A stretch of DNA of 44,677 nucleotides, taken from positions 1-44,677 of the forward strand of contig NZ_JARHTQ010000048.1 in NCBI RefSeq assembly GCF_029223525.1, in the 5' to 3' direction. The DNA is from Streptantibioticus ferralitis (GTDB taxonomy: Bacteria > Actinomycetota > Actinomycetes > Streptomycetales > Streptomycetaceae). Below the pieces are notes generated by a model that ran no database searches, was not told the DNA's origin, and saw only the letters and a program-made list of their open reading frames with translations. The translations under genes and the position numbers were made by a program. Below are positions 34,122-42,248 of the stretch, one piece after another. The stretch's first letter is position 1. Each line of letters begins with the position of its first letter.

Positions 34122-34529
34122 GTGACCAGCAGTCACGACGACACGGTGGACGCGTTCCTCAACCGCGTACAAGAGGCATGGAACGCCGGTGACGCCCAGA
34201 CTTACGCCGCCCAGTTCTCCGAGGACGCCTCCTACATCGCGTTCATCGGCGTAGCGATACTCGGCAGGCCGGAGATCGAGCGGACGCACCACGAGGTGTT
34301 CACCATGTGGCAGAAAGGCACGCGCATGGCCGTGAAGCCGATCGATGTGCGCACGGTGGATGCCGACACGACTGTGGTGACGACGATCGGTGGGATCGGC
34401 ACCCACCCCGAATTCGGCTACGACAAGTTCCAAACGTACGTGCTGCGCCGCCAGGAGGGGCGTTGGCTGTGCGTCGCCTTCCAGAACACAGCGATGAGCG
34501 AGGAGGCGAAGCGCGCATACAACAACTGA
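34122..34529 (+). CDS. SnoaL-like (SgcJ/EcaC) NTF2-fold protein
   Basis: 135 residues from a GTG at 34122 with AAGGAG 7-12 bases before it. The sequence fits the SgcJ/EcaC group: DAFLNRVQEAWNAGDAQTYAAQFSEDASYIAFIG at the start, GRPEIERTHHEVF, and the closing LRRQEGRWLCVAFQNT. These small cone-shaped proteins are found in enediyne and other clusters, often with unclear function. It probably belongs to the TetR-linked unit. The stretch 34530-34748 holds no gene; on its minus strand a start MPKSRSVKL opens a frame I cannot place. Confidence 0.85.
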   Translation: MTSSHDDTVDAFLNRVQEAWNAGDAQTYAAQFSEDASYIAFIGVAILGRPEIERTHHEVFTMWQKGTRMAVKPIDVRTVDADTTVVTTIGGIGTHPEFGYDKFQTYVLRRQEGRWLCVAFQNTAMSEEAKRAYNN

Positions 34530-34748
34530 CGGACACCTCCACCCCGCGCGCCCACTCAGCGGGGCGTGAGCACGGCCCGCCCGCACGCCGGCCCCCGCGC
34601 CCGGCCAGTCTCCGCCGAACTCGGCCTGCTGCTCGGGCGTCAACTTCACTGACCGGCTCTTCGGCATCACCACCACTTCCCGCCAAAGCCCATATCGCCA
34701 AATTGAGTTGATGGCACCGAGCCCCCTTAGGAGGCTACTGTCGGTGGG

Positions 34749-35156
34749 GTGACATCAGCCTGCGCAGCAACCGTCACCGGGCCCGGCCGTCAACAGGCGT
34801 ATGACCCGTGCCCGGTGTCGCCGCTCATCGACGTCGTGTTCAGCCGCTGGACGACACCGATCCTTTGGCTGCTCCAGCGCCAGGGACCGATGCGGTTCAA
34901 CGAACTGCGCGAGCGTCTCGGCACCATCACTGCGAAAACACTCACCGAGCGCCTTCGCCAGTTGGAGCGCGACGGCCTGCTCACCCGGACTCACTATCCG
35001 CAGGTCCCGCCCCGTGTCGACTACGAGATCACCGACCTTGGCCTGTCCCTCAGCCCTCTGTTCCGGTCGATGGTCGAGTGGTCCAACGACAACATGCCGC
35101 TCGTGCGAAGTGCTCAGCGGCAATACGACGACTCTGGCCGCCCACGGCCGTCGTGA
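34749..35156 (+). CDS. HxlR-family regulator
   Basis: 135 residues from a GTG at 34749. The domain is a typical HxlR winged helix: YDPCPVSPLIDVVFSRWTTPILWLLQRQGPMRFNELRERL, then ITAKTLTERLRQLERDGLLTRTHYPQVPPRVDYEIT and a closing MVEWSNDNMP. A cysteine sits just before the first helix (YDPCP, about C21), the place used for redox sensing in some members. GGAGG lies about 14 bases before the GTG, longer than ideal. The next genes (small membrane protein and alpha/beta hydrolase) are on the same strand; no divergent partner is present. Confidence 0.88.
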   Translation: MTSACAATVTGPGRQQAYDPCPVSPLIDVVFSRWTTPILWLLQRQGPMRFNELRERLGTITAKTLTERLRQLERDGLLTRTHYPQVPPRVDYEITDLGLSLSPLFRSMVEWSNDNMPLVRSAQRQYDDSGRPRPS

Positions 35157-35344
35157 CCTATCCCCACGGCAAGGCCGGATCGCGGCCGTGCCGCGCCTGA
35201 GCGTCGACGGTTTCGCCTAGGAAACCCAAGGGCGAGCTGACGTAACGTCGGCTACGCGTTCGCAGCAGGCAGGCTACGGCGGACGCATCTGACTACCCGT
35301 TGGGACGGCCCAGGGTGTGCCCCGGGCAGTGAGGGAGAAGCGTC

Positions 35345-35758
35345 ATGCCAAGGAGCCAGGGCCGGTTGGGGATCGGGAAGGTCCTGATCTCACTCGTGGC
35401 GGTCGAAACGGCCGTAGGGCCATACAAGTTCGACTGGAACGAGACCCACATCTACAACCCGGCGTGGCCGCCGCATGCCAAGTTTCACAACGCGCAGACG
35501 ATGAGCATGGGCGGCGCGCTCGGCGGCGTGAGCCTGTGGCACCTCTGGAAAGGTTCCGGCGACACACGCGAGGCACTCGACGCCGCCGCCATCTGCGCGG
35601 CGTTGTACTGGGTCACCAACATCTCCGCGCTGTGCTACCCGGGGTCCAAAGCCGTGGACCCGCCCGACACCGCAAGCTTCCCGCAGGCCAAGTTCGCTTT
35701 GCCATCGCTTGCCCTCGTGGCGCTCGGCTACCTTCTGGAACGGCGACGGCTCAGTTGA
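35345..35758 (+). CDS. Small membrane protein, DUF6640-like
   Basis: 137 residues from the ATG at 35345, preceded by GAGGGAGAAG. Hydrophobic segments appear near residues 8-25, 55-68, 80-95 and 115-130. The conserved-looking lead is FDWNETHIYNPAWPPHAKFHNAQTM, which I associate from memory with DUF6640-type proteins. No enzymatic motif is visible. It lies between the HxlR regulator and an alpha/beta hydrolase, all in one direction, with 116 nt before the next stop-free start, so it may be co-regulated with either. Confidence 0.75.
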   Translation: MPRSQGRLGIGKVLISLVAVETAVGPYKFDWNETHIYNPAWPPHAKFHNAQTMSMGGALGGVSLWHLWKGSGDTREALDAAAICAALYWVTNISALCYPGSKAVDPPDTASFPQAKFALPSLALVALGYLLERRRLS

Positions 35759-35894
35759 CCCGCTTCGCCGGCCACCACGCGGGCTTACCCGGCGGCTACG
35801 CAGCCGCACAGACGTGGGCGCCGGCTTGCCGAGGTCCTCGTAGCAGCGCAAGGCCCCGGGATCCGCAACCGATGTGACAGATCGAAAGGACGAC

Positions 35895-36686
35895 ATGGCA
35901 AACGAAATTGGGGACGGCGACAGCGCGGCGCGGCCGCCGGTCGTCCTCGTTCACGGCAATCCGGAGAACGCCGCCGTGTGGGGGCCGGTACTCAAGGTGC
36001 TGGACCGTGAAGATGTGTTCACACTGTCCCCGCCGGGGTTCGGGGTGCCTCTGCCCGGTGGCTTCGAGGCCACCGTGGCTGGCTATCGCGAATGGCTGGT
36101 GTCACGGTTGGAGGCGTTCGGACGCCCAGTGGACCTCGTGGGACATGACTGGGGCGGGGCGCACGTGGTGCAGGTGGCCATGCACCGTCCCGACCTGATC
36201 CGCAGCTGGGTCTCGGACACGATGCAGCTTTTCGCCCCGGACTACGTCTGGCACCCATTGGCGCAGGTGTGGCAGCAGGAGGGGGCCGGGGAAGCCTCGG
36301 TGGCGGAGCTCTTCGGCGGCACCTTCGAACAGAGGATGGCCGTCGTGAACGGCATGGGCATCAACGGACCCGTCGCCGAGCGCCTCGCCGCTGGCTTTGA
36401 CGAGGAACTCGGCCGGGCTGTGCTGTCCCTGCTGCGCTCGGCCGCCCAACCGGTGATGGCCGAGGCCGGAAAAGATCTCGCGCGGGCTCGTCAACGGCCC
36501 GGGCTTGTCCTCGTCCCCACTGCCGATCCCAACGGGACACTGGCCATGCATCAGTGGTCGGCGCAACAGGCCGGCGCGGACATCGCCCTCCTCGAAGGAG
36601 TGGTGCACTGGTGGCCGGAGACGGATCCGCGCCCGGCGGTCGAGGCGATGACACGGTTCTGGGCCGGTTTGCCTCACCGCGACTAA
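35895..36686 (+). CDS. Alpha/beta hydrolase with Asp nucleophile
   Basis: 263 residues from the ATG at 35895, preceded by AAAGGA; an in-frame GTG lies 21 nt upstream. The oxyanion motif is VLVHGNPENAAVW (residues 17-29). The nucleophile elbow is GHDWGG (83-88), so D85 takes the place of serine as in haloalkane dehalogenases and epoxide hydrolases. The catalytic histidine is likely in GVVHWWPET near the C-terminus. The substrate is not readable. Confidence 0.85.
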   Translation: MANEIGDGDSAARPPVVLVHGNPENAAVWGPVLKVLDREDVFTLSPPGFGVPLPGGFEATVAGYREWLVSRLEAFGRPVDLVGHDWGGAHVVQVAMHRPDLIRSWVSDTMQLFAPDYVWHPLAQVWQQEGAGEASVAELFGGTFEQRMAVVNGMGINGPVAERLAAGFDEELGRAVLSLLRSAAQPVMAEAGKDLARARQRPGLVLVPTADPNGTLAMHQWSAQQAGADIALLEGVVHWWPETDPRPAVEAMTRFWAGLPHRD

Positions 36687-36693
36687 TCAGTGG

Positions 36694-36798
36694 ATGACAG
36701 ACCACGACAACCCTGACGCACGGTCCTTCTACCGATCCCTCGGATTCGCAGAGTTCGACGGGAAGACCGTCTACCGGATCGACACCAACACGGCATGA
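36694..36798 (+). pseudogene. GNAT acetyltransferase, C-terminal fragment
   Basis: A 34-codon frame, MTDHDNPDARSFYRSLGFAEFDGKTVYRIDTNTA, carries the DNPDARSFYRSLGF end motif of GNAT acetyltransferases (the loop and helix before the last strand). Everything before it, including the acetyl-CoA loop, is missing. It starts 8 bp after the hydrolase stop. Confidence 0.65.
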
Positions 36799-36890
36799 CG
36801 ACGAGAGTGGTTATACGGGAAGAACGCTGCGACTACATCGTTGGGCTGGGGTGCGAGACCAAGGCGAGAACGACCGAACCAGCCTGAAGG

Positions 36891-36985
36891 GTGTCGTTGG
36901 TCACCCCGGGCACGCTGCTGGCCTGCCACCGGCGCCTGGTGCGCTGGACGGGGCGTCAACCACCGGGCAGGTCCGGCCGACCACC
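36891..36985 (+). pseudogene. Integrase-type transposase fragment D
   Basis: In one frame about 30 residues read VTPGTLLACHRRLVRWTGRQPPGRSGRPP, matching the VTPxTxLRWHRxLVxxxW...GRPP segment that precedes the catalytic core of rve-type integrases. It ends against the truncated flavin oxidoreductase on the opposite strand near 36986. Confidence 0.55.
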
Positions 36986-36986
36986 A

Positions 36987-37220
36987 CTACCCTGTCAACG
37001 CCGGGTGGCCGACGTACGTGCCCTCAGCGATGATCAGGCCCACCCCGCCCGCAGCACGCCTGGCGTAGTACTGCGCCACATCGGCACCGGGAACGCCACC
37101 GGGTGAGAAGGCACGGGCCATCGGAGCCATCGCGATCCGGTTGGGCGGCGACATGGTCCCCAGCGAGAACGGGCGGGCGCGCACCTCCATGGCACGCGCA
37201 GCTGAACTGCCGGCTGTCAC
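36987..37220 (-). pseudogene. Old-yellow-enzyme-type flavin oxidoreductase, N-terminal fragment
   Basis: From the ATG at 37220, 77 residues contain LGTMSPPNRIAMAPMARAFSPGG and then DVAQYYARRAAGGVGLIIAEGTYV, the first two strands and FMN-binding region of NADH:flavin oxidoreductases (normally about 360 residues). The frame ends where the integrase fragment begins, so the catalytic barrel is lost. Confidence 0.75.
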
Positions 37221-37322
37221 TCGGAATCCTCCAGAATTCGTCGTACAGGAGCGATGCCGTGGGCGTGAGTTCGGCGGCGCCGGATTCGGACGCGCGGCAG
37301 GGGCCGCCGATGGGGGCCTTCG

Positions 37323-37766
37323 TCAGGCAGGGAGCTCGAAGCCGAGCACCTTCAGGGCCGCCTCGGCGGCCTGCTGGTCCTGCTCGTACGTGCCGCCGGA
37401 GATGCCCAGGCCGCCGATGAGCTTGCCGTCCTCCAGGATCGGGTAGCCGCCGCCGACCGCCATCAGCCGGGGGTGGTGGGCGAGGGGCGCGACGTTGGGG
37501 TCGGCCAGGTAGTTGTTCCAGACGTGGGTGGGGTAGCCGAAGGATGCCGCCGTCCACGCCTTGTCGAGGGCGACCTCGCTCGCGAGGAACGGGGTGGAGT
37601 CGGTGCGCTGGAACGCCTTGAGGTGCCCGCCGCCGTCGGTGACGGCCACGGATGCCTCGAAACCGATCTCCGCGGCGGCGGTCTGCACCGCCTGAATGAG
37701 GGCGTTGGCAGCCTCAAGGGTGACCGAGGCGGCAGAGGTGGACTTGGTAAGGGGTGCGTTGGTCAT
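37323..37766 (-). CDS. GlcG/HbpS-type heme-binding-like protein
   Basis: 147 residues from the ATG at 37766 with AAGG 6-9 bases upstream; the nine residues before it are probably not translated. The sequence fits the GlcG/HbpS family: VTLEAANALIQAVQTAAAEIGFEASVAVTDGGGHLKAFQRTD, then DKAWTAASFG and the C-terminal GGLGISGGTYEQDQQAAEAAL. The family includes the extracellular heme-binding HbpS of Streptomyces, but this copy has no signal peptide, so it is likely cytoplasmic and may bind a different ligand. A palindrome identical in type to that ahead of the HxlR gene at 40105 lies about 140 bp upstream. Confidence 0.85.
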   Translation of the reverse strand: MTNAPLTKSTSAASVTLEAANALIQAVQTAAAEIGFEASVAVTDGGGHLKAFQRTDSTPFLASEVALDKAWTAASFGYPTHVWNNYLADPNVAPLAHHPRLMAVGGGYPILEDGKLIGGLGISGGTYEQDQQAAEAALKVLGFELPA

Positions 37767-37906
37767 GGCTGCCTTCTGGGTGCTGTGGCGCATGGTCGCG
37801 CCAGTTGGTGACGAGATGTCGAGATATCGGACGTCAGTGCGGGAGCCCGGGACCCGATCCGCTGGGCTCGACGCGTCGTGCTTGCGACCGTAGCCGCGAG
37901 GTGGTG

Positions 37907-37941
37907 GTTACCTGCAAGGGCAGGTACTTCCCATTGGGAAG
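37907..37941. promoter_or_regulatory. HxlR-type operator, first copy
   Basis: This 35-bp stretch matches 40048-40082 at 32 of 35 positions. It contains CTTCCCATTGGGAAG (37927-37941), a perfect palindrome around one T, and the shared lead TTACCTGCAAGGG. It lies upstream of the minus-strand GlcG/HbpS gene. Confidence 0.7.
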
Positions 37942-38480
37942 AGCGAAGTCTGCGGCGGGTCTGGCGCACAGGAAGGCGCGGGCAGCGGCGGCACGCCCGG
38001 CTGCGGTGACAGGGCGCAACCGGCGGGCTGGCGATCGGCCGCCGCGGCCTCGGCGGCCGTGTGGACATGCTGATCGACGAGGGCGAGCAGGGCGTGCAGC
38101 GCCGCGCTGGGGCAGCACGCCATCACGGTGGCGACCTCCAGGGTCCACAGCAGCGGACTCCCGGTGAGCGGGCGGACCCGCAGCCTCCGATCGTCGGAGG
38201 GTGCCGCGAACGCCATCATCAGTGACACGCCGAGGCCGTGCCGGACGTAGTCGGCGGCGGTCGCGATGTCGGGCACCTCAGCCGCCACGCGGCGCTCCAG
38301 CCCGGCCGCCGTGATGGCGTGGTCGACGACGCAACGGTTGCCGTACCCCAGCGGGGAGTCGATGAACGGCGCCTCCGTGAGCGCCGCCAGGTCCACCTGG
38401 TCCCGGTCGGCGAGCGGCATGATCACCGCGACAGCGACCGCCTGCCTGTCCGAACTCCACGCCACCGCCCGCCCGGACGC
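37908..38480 (-). pseudogene. LysR regulator, effector-domain fragment
   Basis: The minus-strand frame contains AVIMPLADRDQVDLAALTEAPFIDSPLGYGNRCVVDHAI and EVPDIATAADYVRHGLGVSLMMAF, the second half of a LysR substrate-binding domain. The N-terminal helix-turn-helix and the first half of the effector domain are missing; upstream of about 38480 the frame turns into low-complexity sequence. The last 35 residues before the stop are also untypical, and the stop overlaps the duplicated operator. It cannot bind DNA. Confidence 0.7.
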
Positions 38481-38487
38481 CGGCCGA

Positions 38488-38620
38488 GCTCGGTCAGAGC
38501 TCGTCGCGACCACCGCCAACATGGGCGGCCTCGCCGCCGGTCCGCTCGCCTCGGGCTCCTCGCCCACTACACCCACCAGCCCCTGCGCCTGCCCTACGCC
38601 GGTCTTCACCGGCGCCAGAC
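38488..38620 (+). pseudogene. MFS transporter fragment
   Basis: A short plus-strand stretch reads SELVATTANMGGLAAGPLASG and, one frame over, GLLAHYTHQPLRLPYA, resembling a helix-5/6 piece of an MFS pump with one frameshift. Nothing on either side extends it. Confidence 0.4.
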
Positions 38621-38643
38621 GGCCGGTATGTGGGTGTCGCGGG

Positions 38644-38964
38644 CTACCGGAGGGGGGAGGCGGGGGTGGGGGTGACGCGGGTGACCACGGACTCCTCAGG
38701 GATCAGCAGGCTGTAGACGACCGGGCCGATCTCGTTCTTCCAGCGGTCGTGGTCGTAGACCGCCGCGTACAGGGCCTCGCTCTGGGCCTCGTCCTCGAAC
38801 CGGCGTATCCACACATAGCCGTCCTCGTCCTGGTCGTCGACGAAGGAGGCGGTCACATCCATGCCGAACGAGGTCTGGAACGGGATGACCACGTCCTCCA
38901 TGTAACGGACCCACTCCTCGCGGCGTCCGGGCTGGGCCTGGTAGCGGCGGATCTCGTAGTACAC
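38644..38964 (-). CDS. NIPSNAP-family protein
   Basis: 106 residues from a GTG at 38964 preceded by GGAGCAACACC. The sequence MYYEIRRYQAQPGRREEWVRYMEDVVIPFQ, then YVWIRRFEDEAQSEAL and the closing strand, is a NIPSNAP/ABM-like ferredoxin fold, a small dimeric protein often found with oxidoreductases. It follows the quinone-oxidoreductase-like gene by 30 nt on the same strand, so both probably come from the promoter controlled by the divergent HxlR protein. Confidence 0.85.
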   Translation of the reverse strand: MYYEIRRYQAQPGRREEWVRYMEDVVIPFQTSFGMDVTASFVDDQDEDGYVWIRRFEDEAQSEALYAAVYDHDRWKNEIGPVVYSLLIPEESVVTRVTPTPASPLR

Positions 38965-38994
38965 GGTGTTGCTCCAAAAGGTATGCCGGGATGG

Positions 38995-39963
38995 TCAGTT
39001 GGTGACAGTCAGGACGAGCTTGCCGCGGGTGCGGCCCGCCTCGCCGCGGGCGTGGGCCGCACCGGCCTGCTCGAGCGGGAAGGTCTCCTCCACCTCGACG
39101 ACGACCTTGCCGGCGTCGATCAGCCCGGCGATCGTCGTCAGCGCGGCACCGTCCGGCTCGACCAGGAACGGGGTGACCCGCACGCCAGCCGCCTCGGCGG
39201 CCTGGGCCAGCTCCGGGGAGACGCCGGCCGGGATCGCGACCAGCAGGCCGCCGGGGCGCAGGACGTTCAGCGAGCGGGTGCTGGTCTGGTCGTAGGCATC
39301 GCCCACCAGGTCGATCACGACGTCGACCTCCTTGGTGGCGTCCTCGAAGCGGGTGGTGGTGTAGTCGATGGCCTCGTCAGCGCCGAGCTCGATGAGCCAG
39401 GGGTGGCGGCCTGCGCCGGCGGTGGCGATCACGTGGGCGCCCAGGTGCCGGGCGAACTGGACCGCGAAGTGGCCGACCCCGCCGGCGGCGGCGGTGATCA
39501 GGACGCGCTGGCCGGCCTGCACGTGGGCGGTGTCGACCACGGCCTGCCAGGCGGTCAGCGCCGCCAACGGCACGGCGGCGGCGTGCACGTGGTCGACGGC
39601 GGCCGGCTTGCGGGCGAACTGCCGGGCCGGCGCGGTCACGTACTCGGCGTAGGCGTTCGCGACGCGCGGGAACCACGGCATGCCGTACACCTCGTCGCCG
39701 ACCTTCAGGGTGGTCACGCCGAAGCCGACCTCCTCCACCACGCCGGACACGTCCCAGCCGAGGGTGAACGGCGGCTCGCCGAGCAGGCCGGCCATGCCGG
39801 TGCCGCCGCGGGTCTTCCAGTCCACCGGGTTGATCCCGGCCGCGTGCACCCGCACCAACACCTCGGTGGGCAGCGGCGCCGGGCGCGGCACCTGCTGGAC
39901 CCGCAGCACCTCCGGACCGCCGAAACCGTCCTGAACCACCGCGCGCATCGTGTCTGCGGACAT
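38995..39963 (-). CDS. NADPH-dependent quinone-oxidoreductase-like MDR
   Basis: 322 residues from the ATG at 39963 with GGGAG 8-12 bases upstream; a second ATG lies five codons in. It is a zinc-independent medium-chain dehydrogenase: GINPVDWKTRGG in place of zinc ligands, GWDVSGVVEEVG, and the cofactor loop AAAGGVGHFAVQFARHLGA. Enzymes of this group reduce quinones or enones with NADPH. The divergent HxlR protein has the cysteine layout of the QorR/YodB sensors, which control quinone reductases, so the pair fits a quinone-stress response. Confidence 0.9.
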   Translation of the reverse strand: MSADTMRAVVQDGFGGPEVLRVQQVPRPAPLPTEVLVRVHAAGINPVDWKTRGGTGMAGLLGEPPFTLGWDVSGVVEEVGFGVTTLKVGDEVYGMPWFPRVANAYAEYVTAPARQFARKPAAVDHVHAAAVPLAALTAWQAVVDTAHVQAGQRVLITAAAGGVGHFAVQFARHLGAHVIATAGAGRHPWLIELGADEAIDYTTTRFEDATKEVDVVIDLVGDAYDQTSTRSLNVLRPGGLLVAIPAGVSPELAQAAEAAGVRVTPFLVEPDGAALTTIAGLIDAGKVVVEVEETFPLEQAGAAHARGEAGRTRGKLVLTVTN

Positions 39964-40047
39964 AGGTCATCTCCCTGGATAGCAGCCTGCGGAAGGCCCA
40001 TCGACGGCCCTCCCCTTGACGTCGACGACGCTATCCTCGGGGGTACA

Positions 40048-40083
40048 GTTACCTGCAAGGGCTAGTACTTCCAATTGGGAAGT
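40048..40083. promoter_or_regulatory. HxlR-type operator, second copy
   Basis: ACTTCCAATTGGGAAGT (40067-40083) is a palindrome with 6-bp arms. With the lead GTTACCTGCAAGGGC it nearly repeats 37907-37941. It lies between the quinone-oxidoreductase-like gene and the HxlR gene, ending 21 bp before the HxlR start, where it should control both. Confidence 0.75.
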
Positions 40084-40104
40084 AACCTGGTGAGGAGAGT
40101 GAGC

Positions 40105-40482
40105 ATGACGACCACGTGCCCCAGCGGCCAGCACGCGCACCACGATGTCTACGCCGCCCAGTGCCCCTGCCGCGCCCTGCTCGACCTGCTCGCCAACAAG
40201 TGGTCCGCGCTGACCATCGGCGCCCTCGAGGGGGGACCCCAGCGGTTCGGAGAGCTCCAGCGCAGGCTCCAGGGAATCAGCCCCAAGGTGCTGACCCAAA
40301 CGCTGCGCCGCCTTGAGGAGTTCGGCATCCTCGACCGCACGGTCTACCCCGCCGTCCCGCTGCACGTCGAGTACTCGCTCACCCCGCTCGGGAGGAGCGC
40401 CGCGACCCCGCTCAACGCGCTCCGCTCGTGGGTCGAGGACAACATCGACCAAGCGTTCCGGCCGGAGCCGGTCGCGTCGTAA
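40105..40482 (+). CDS. HxlR (QorR-like) redox-type regulator
   Basis: 125 residues from the ATG at 40105, preceded by GAGGAGAG. The winged helix is CRALLDLLANKWSALTIGALEGGPQRFGELQRRLQGISPKVLTQTLRRLEEFGILDRTVYPAVPLHVEYSLTPLG. Three cysteines lie ahead of it: C5, C20 and C22, the last two as CPC. An N-terminal cysteine at this place senses quinones and oxidants in QorR, YodB and HypR. A near-identical operator occurs here and upstream of the GlcG/HbpS gene, so a small regulon is likely. Its 3' end overlaps an opposing frame (40412-40912). Confidence 0.9.
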   Translation: MTTTCPSGQHAHHDVYAAQCPCRALLDLLANKWSALTIGALEGGPQRFGELQRRLQGISPKVLTQTLRRLEEFGILDRTVYPAVPLHVEYSLTPLGRSAATPLNALRSWVEDNIDQAFRPEPVAS

Positions 40483-40912
40483 GGGGGCTGTCACGTCGGT
40501 GTGCTGCCCGCGTCCGGCTCCGGCCGCCGGGACGGCGGGCGCGGCACCGTGATGAGCTGCCGCCTGGAGGCGTGGGGGGCGACGGGCGCTCGGCCGTGGT
40601 GGCGGGCAGCGGCCGCTCCTCCCCGGAGGCGGCAGGACGGACGGCCTCCAGCAGCTCGTCCAGCCGGGCCGCGCGGCGCCTCGCCGCGGCCAGCCAACGG
40701 CCTTGCGGTCCGGGGACCTTGGCGCGCAGGGCGAGGACGGCCGATGCCATCGTGCGGGCGGTCGCCGGGTCGTCGGCCCCGCACCATTCCAGCAAGTCCA
40801 GAGCCGACTCGCGGTAGAGATCGGGGGCGCGCTTCTCCTGCCCGGCGAGCCGGTACACGTGGGCGCAACTGCCGTACGTGCAGGGCGCGTTGGGATTCCT
40901 TGCCGTACGCAT
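40412..40912 (-). CDS. Hypothetical protein
   Basis: 166 codons from an ATG at 40912. The first 95 residues (MRTARNPNAPCTYGSCAHVYRLAGQEKRAPDLYRESALDLLEWCG..., up to LDELLEAV) have balanced composition and strong G/C at third positions, as in real genes. After that the sequence turns to Pro/Arg-rich low complexity and overlaps the HxlR gene tail-to-tail. The upstream frame stays open for about 15 codons without a start, so the 5' end may be lost. I recognise no family; two cysteines (CTYGSC) are spaced like a metal or redox pair. Confidence 0.4.
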   Translation of the reverse strand: MRTARNPNAPCTYGSCAHVYRLAGQEKRAPDLYRESALDLLEWCGADDPATARTMASAVLALRAKVPGPQGRWLAAARRRAARLDELLEAVRPAASGEERPLPATTAERPSPPTPPGGSSSRCRARRPGGRSRTRAAHRRDSPLTTRPAPAGTLGRCCPRPTSGAR

Positions 40913-40968
40913 CGGGTCGGCGCCGCTCGGGACGTTCCACAGCAGCCTGATCGGCCGTCACCGACCGG

Positions 40969-41181
40969 GTGACGGTGGGCAGCGGCGCGCCGTCGGGACC
41001 CATCACCGACGCCGATACCACCTCCGATTCACGCTGGCTCGCGCGTATCGACGCACTGTTCGCTTCGGACCACGATCAGGTCGCGGTGACAGTGCGGGTG
41101 CCGATACAATCATCCGCCCTGGTCGCGGCCTTGATCGCCGCCTTGCGGCGGTGCCCGCCGATCGCGTCGAAGCCTCACCTG
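40969..41181 (+). other. Possible N-terminal coding remnant, unidentified
   Basis: A plus-strand frame from a GTG at 40969 (MTVGSGAPSGPITDADTTSDSRWLARIDALFASDHDQVAV and on) has gene-like third-position G/C until about 41181, where it runs into integrase sequence. It could be a truncated gene or a chance frame opposite coding DNA; no family is apparent. Confidence 0.2.
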
Positions 41182-41207
41182 CCCAAGCATCGACGGCATG
41201 ACGATCC

Positions 41208-41420
41208 GTCGCGTTGCCGCGCCTGGCCCATCTCGGCGCGACCAACACCCTTGCCCTCCTGCGCCTGTCGCCGATGAGCGACCCGGACAAAGACACCGAG
41301 ATCCTTGCCCTGCGGCACCAACTGCTCGTCCTGCGACGCCAGATCGGCAAGGTACGCCCGGCACGATCCCGCACTGGCACCGTGGCATCGCAACCTGCTG
41401 ACGCCGCGACTTCGCGCCTG
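41208..41420 (+). pseudogene. Integrase-type transposase, N-terminal fragment C
   Basis: Residues PRLAHLGATNTLALLRLSP, SDPDKDTEILALRHQLLVLRRQ and, after a frame change near 41360, PALAPWHRNLLTPRLRACRE match the same integrase lead as fragments A and B. A deletion has joined the N-terminal part to the WHRxLL segment. The DNA from 41420 to 41700 has no recognisable gene. Confidence 0.65.
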
Positions 41421-41699
41421 CCGAGAATCCCATCCGTGCTGGGCCACCGCTCGTCGCCGTCCAGCTCGTTCGTCCTCGCCCCCGTCCCCAACCGACTCCG
41501 GGCACTCCAACTGGACCCTCCCACGCGGACAGCCGTCACACGACAACTGCGAGGAAGACCGGGAAAGAAATGCAAGCCCCGGCTCCTCATCACAGGGCCG
41601 CAGGCCAGGCTCACTTACGCCTTGACAGCATCGTCCCTCATGGGTGCATGGATGGTTTTTCGGCACCCACAGTGTCGCCGAAGGGCATGTGGCGCTCGA

Positions 41700-42062
41700 C
41701 CAGAGCGCACGGACGCGCCGATCGCGGTCACCAGCTACTTCACCGCCGGGCGTGAGGTGATCGCCGACACCCTGGAGACGCAGCGGCACCTGATGCACGC
41801 CTGCGAGGGCGAGACCTCGATGGCACTGGCCGCCTTCCCCGACCTCGTGCGCACGGAGCAGGCCGCGCGGGTGGTGGGCCTGGACATCTCCCTGCAGTCC
41901 GAGGACCCCTCCCCGGTCTACCGCTCCGTCACCTTCGACACCATCACGCCGTCCGGCACCGCCGGTGACGCCCGCGGCGCCTCCGCGACCAAGGGCGAGC
42001 GCATGTTGGACGGCTGCGCCAGAGCCCTCGCCGGCCTCCTCGTCGCGGGCATCTGGCCCTGA
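41700..42062 (+). pseudogene. Creatininase-family amidohydrolase, C-terminal fragment
   Basis: From about 41700 to the stop, APIAVTSYFTAGREVIADTLE, HACEGETSMALAAFPDLVRTEQA and GDARGASATKGERMLDGCARALAGLL match the second half of creatininase-family enzymes, including the His..Glu pair (HACEGETS) that binds metal. The N-terminal half with the other ligands is missing; transposase-derived DNA replaces it. Confidence 0.65.
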
Positions 42063-42213
42063 TCCCGATCGGAGCAGAACAGCCCACGCGTCACCGTCCG
42101 AGTCCGCCAGTTCAACGGGAGACGGCTCCCGATCGGGGCTGGAGCGACGAAGCCACACCAAAAGCTAACGGTTTGCTTTAGGGTGGACGCAGGCCCTACA
42201 GTCACCTTAAGGC

Positions 42214-42228
42214 AAACGCATTGCGTTT
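42214..42228. promoter_or_regulatory. Palindrome before the MFS gene
   Basis: AAACGCATTGCGTTT has perfect 6-bp arms and sits just upstream of the ribosome site of the MFS gene. TTTGC-TTTAGG and its inverse-like CCTTAAGGCAAA lie on either side of the presumed promoter (42163-42217). The regulator is not encoded next to it. Confidence 0.55.
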
Positions 42229-42248
42229 ATCGGGAAGGAGTCCAACCC

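Noticed and set aside
34065-34676. Minus-strand frame starting MPKSRSVKL
   Set aside because: Most of it lies opposite the SnoaL-like gene; only the first 30 residues fall in non-coding DNA and I could not place them in a family.
38266-40065. A 599-codon open frame on the plus strand
   Set aside because: It lies opposite the NIPSNAP and quinone-oxidoreductase genes, has no family motif, and its open state follows from their GC-rich codon pattern.
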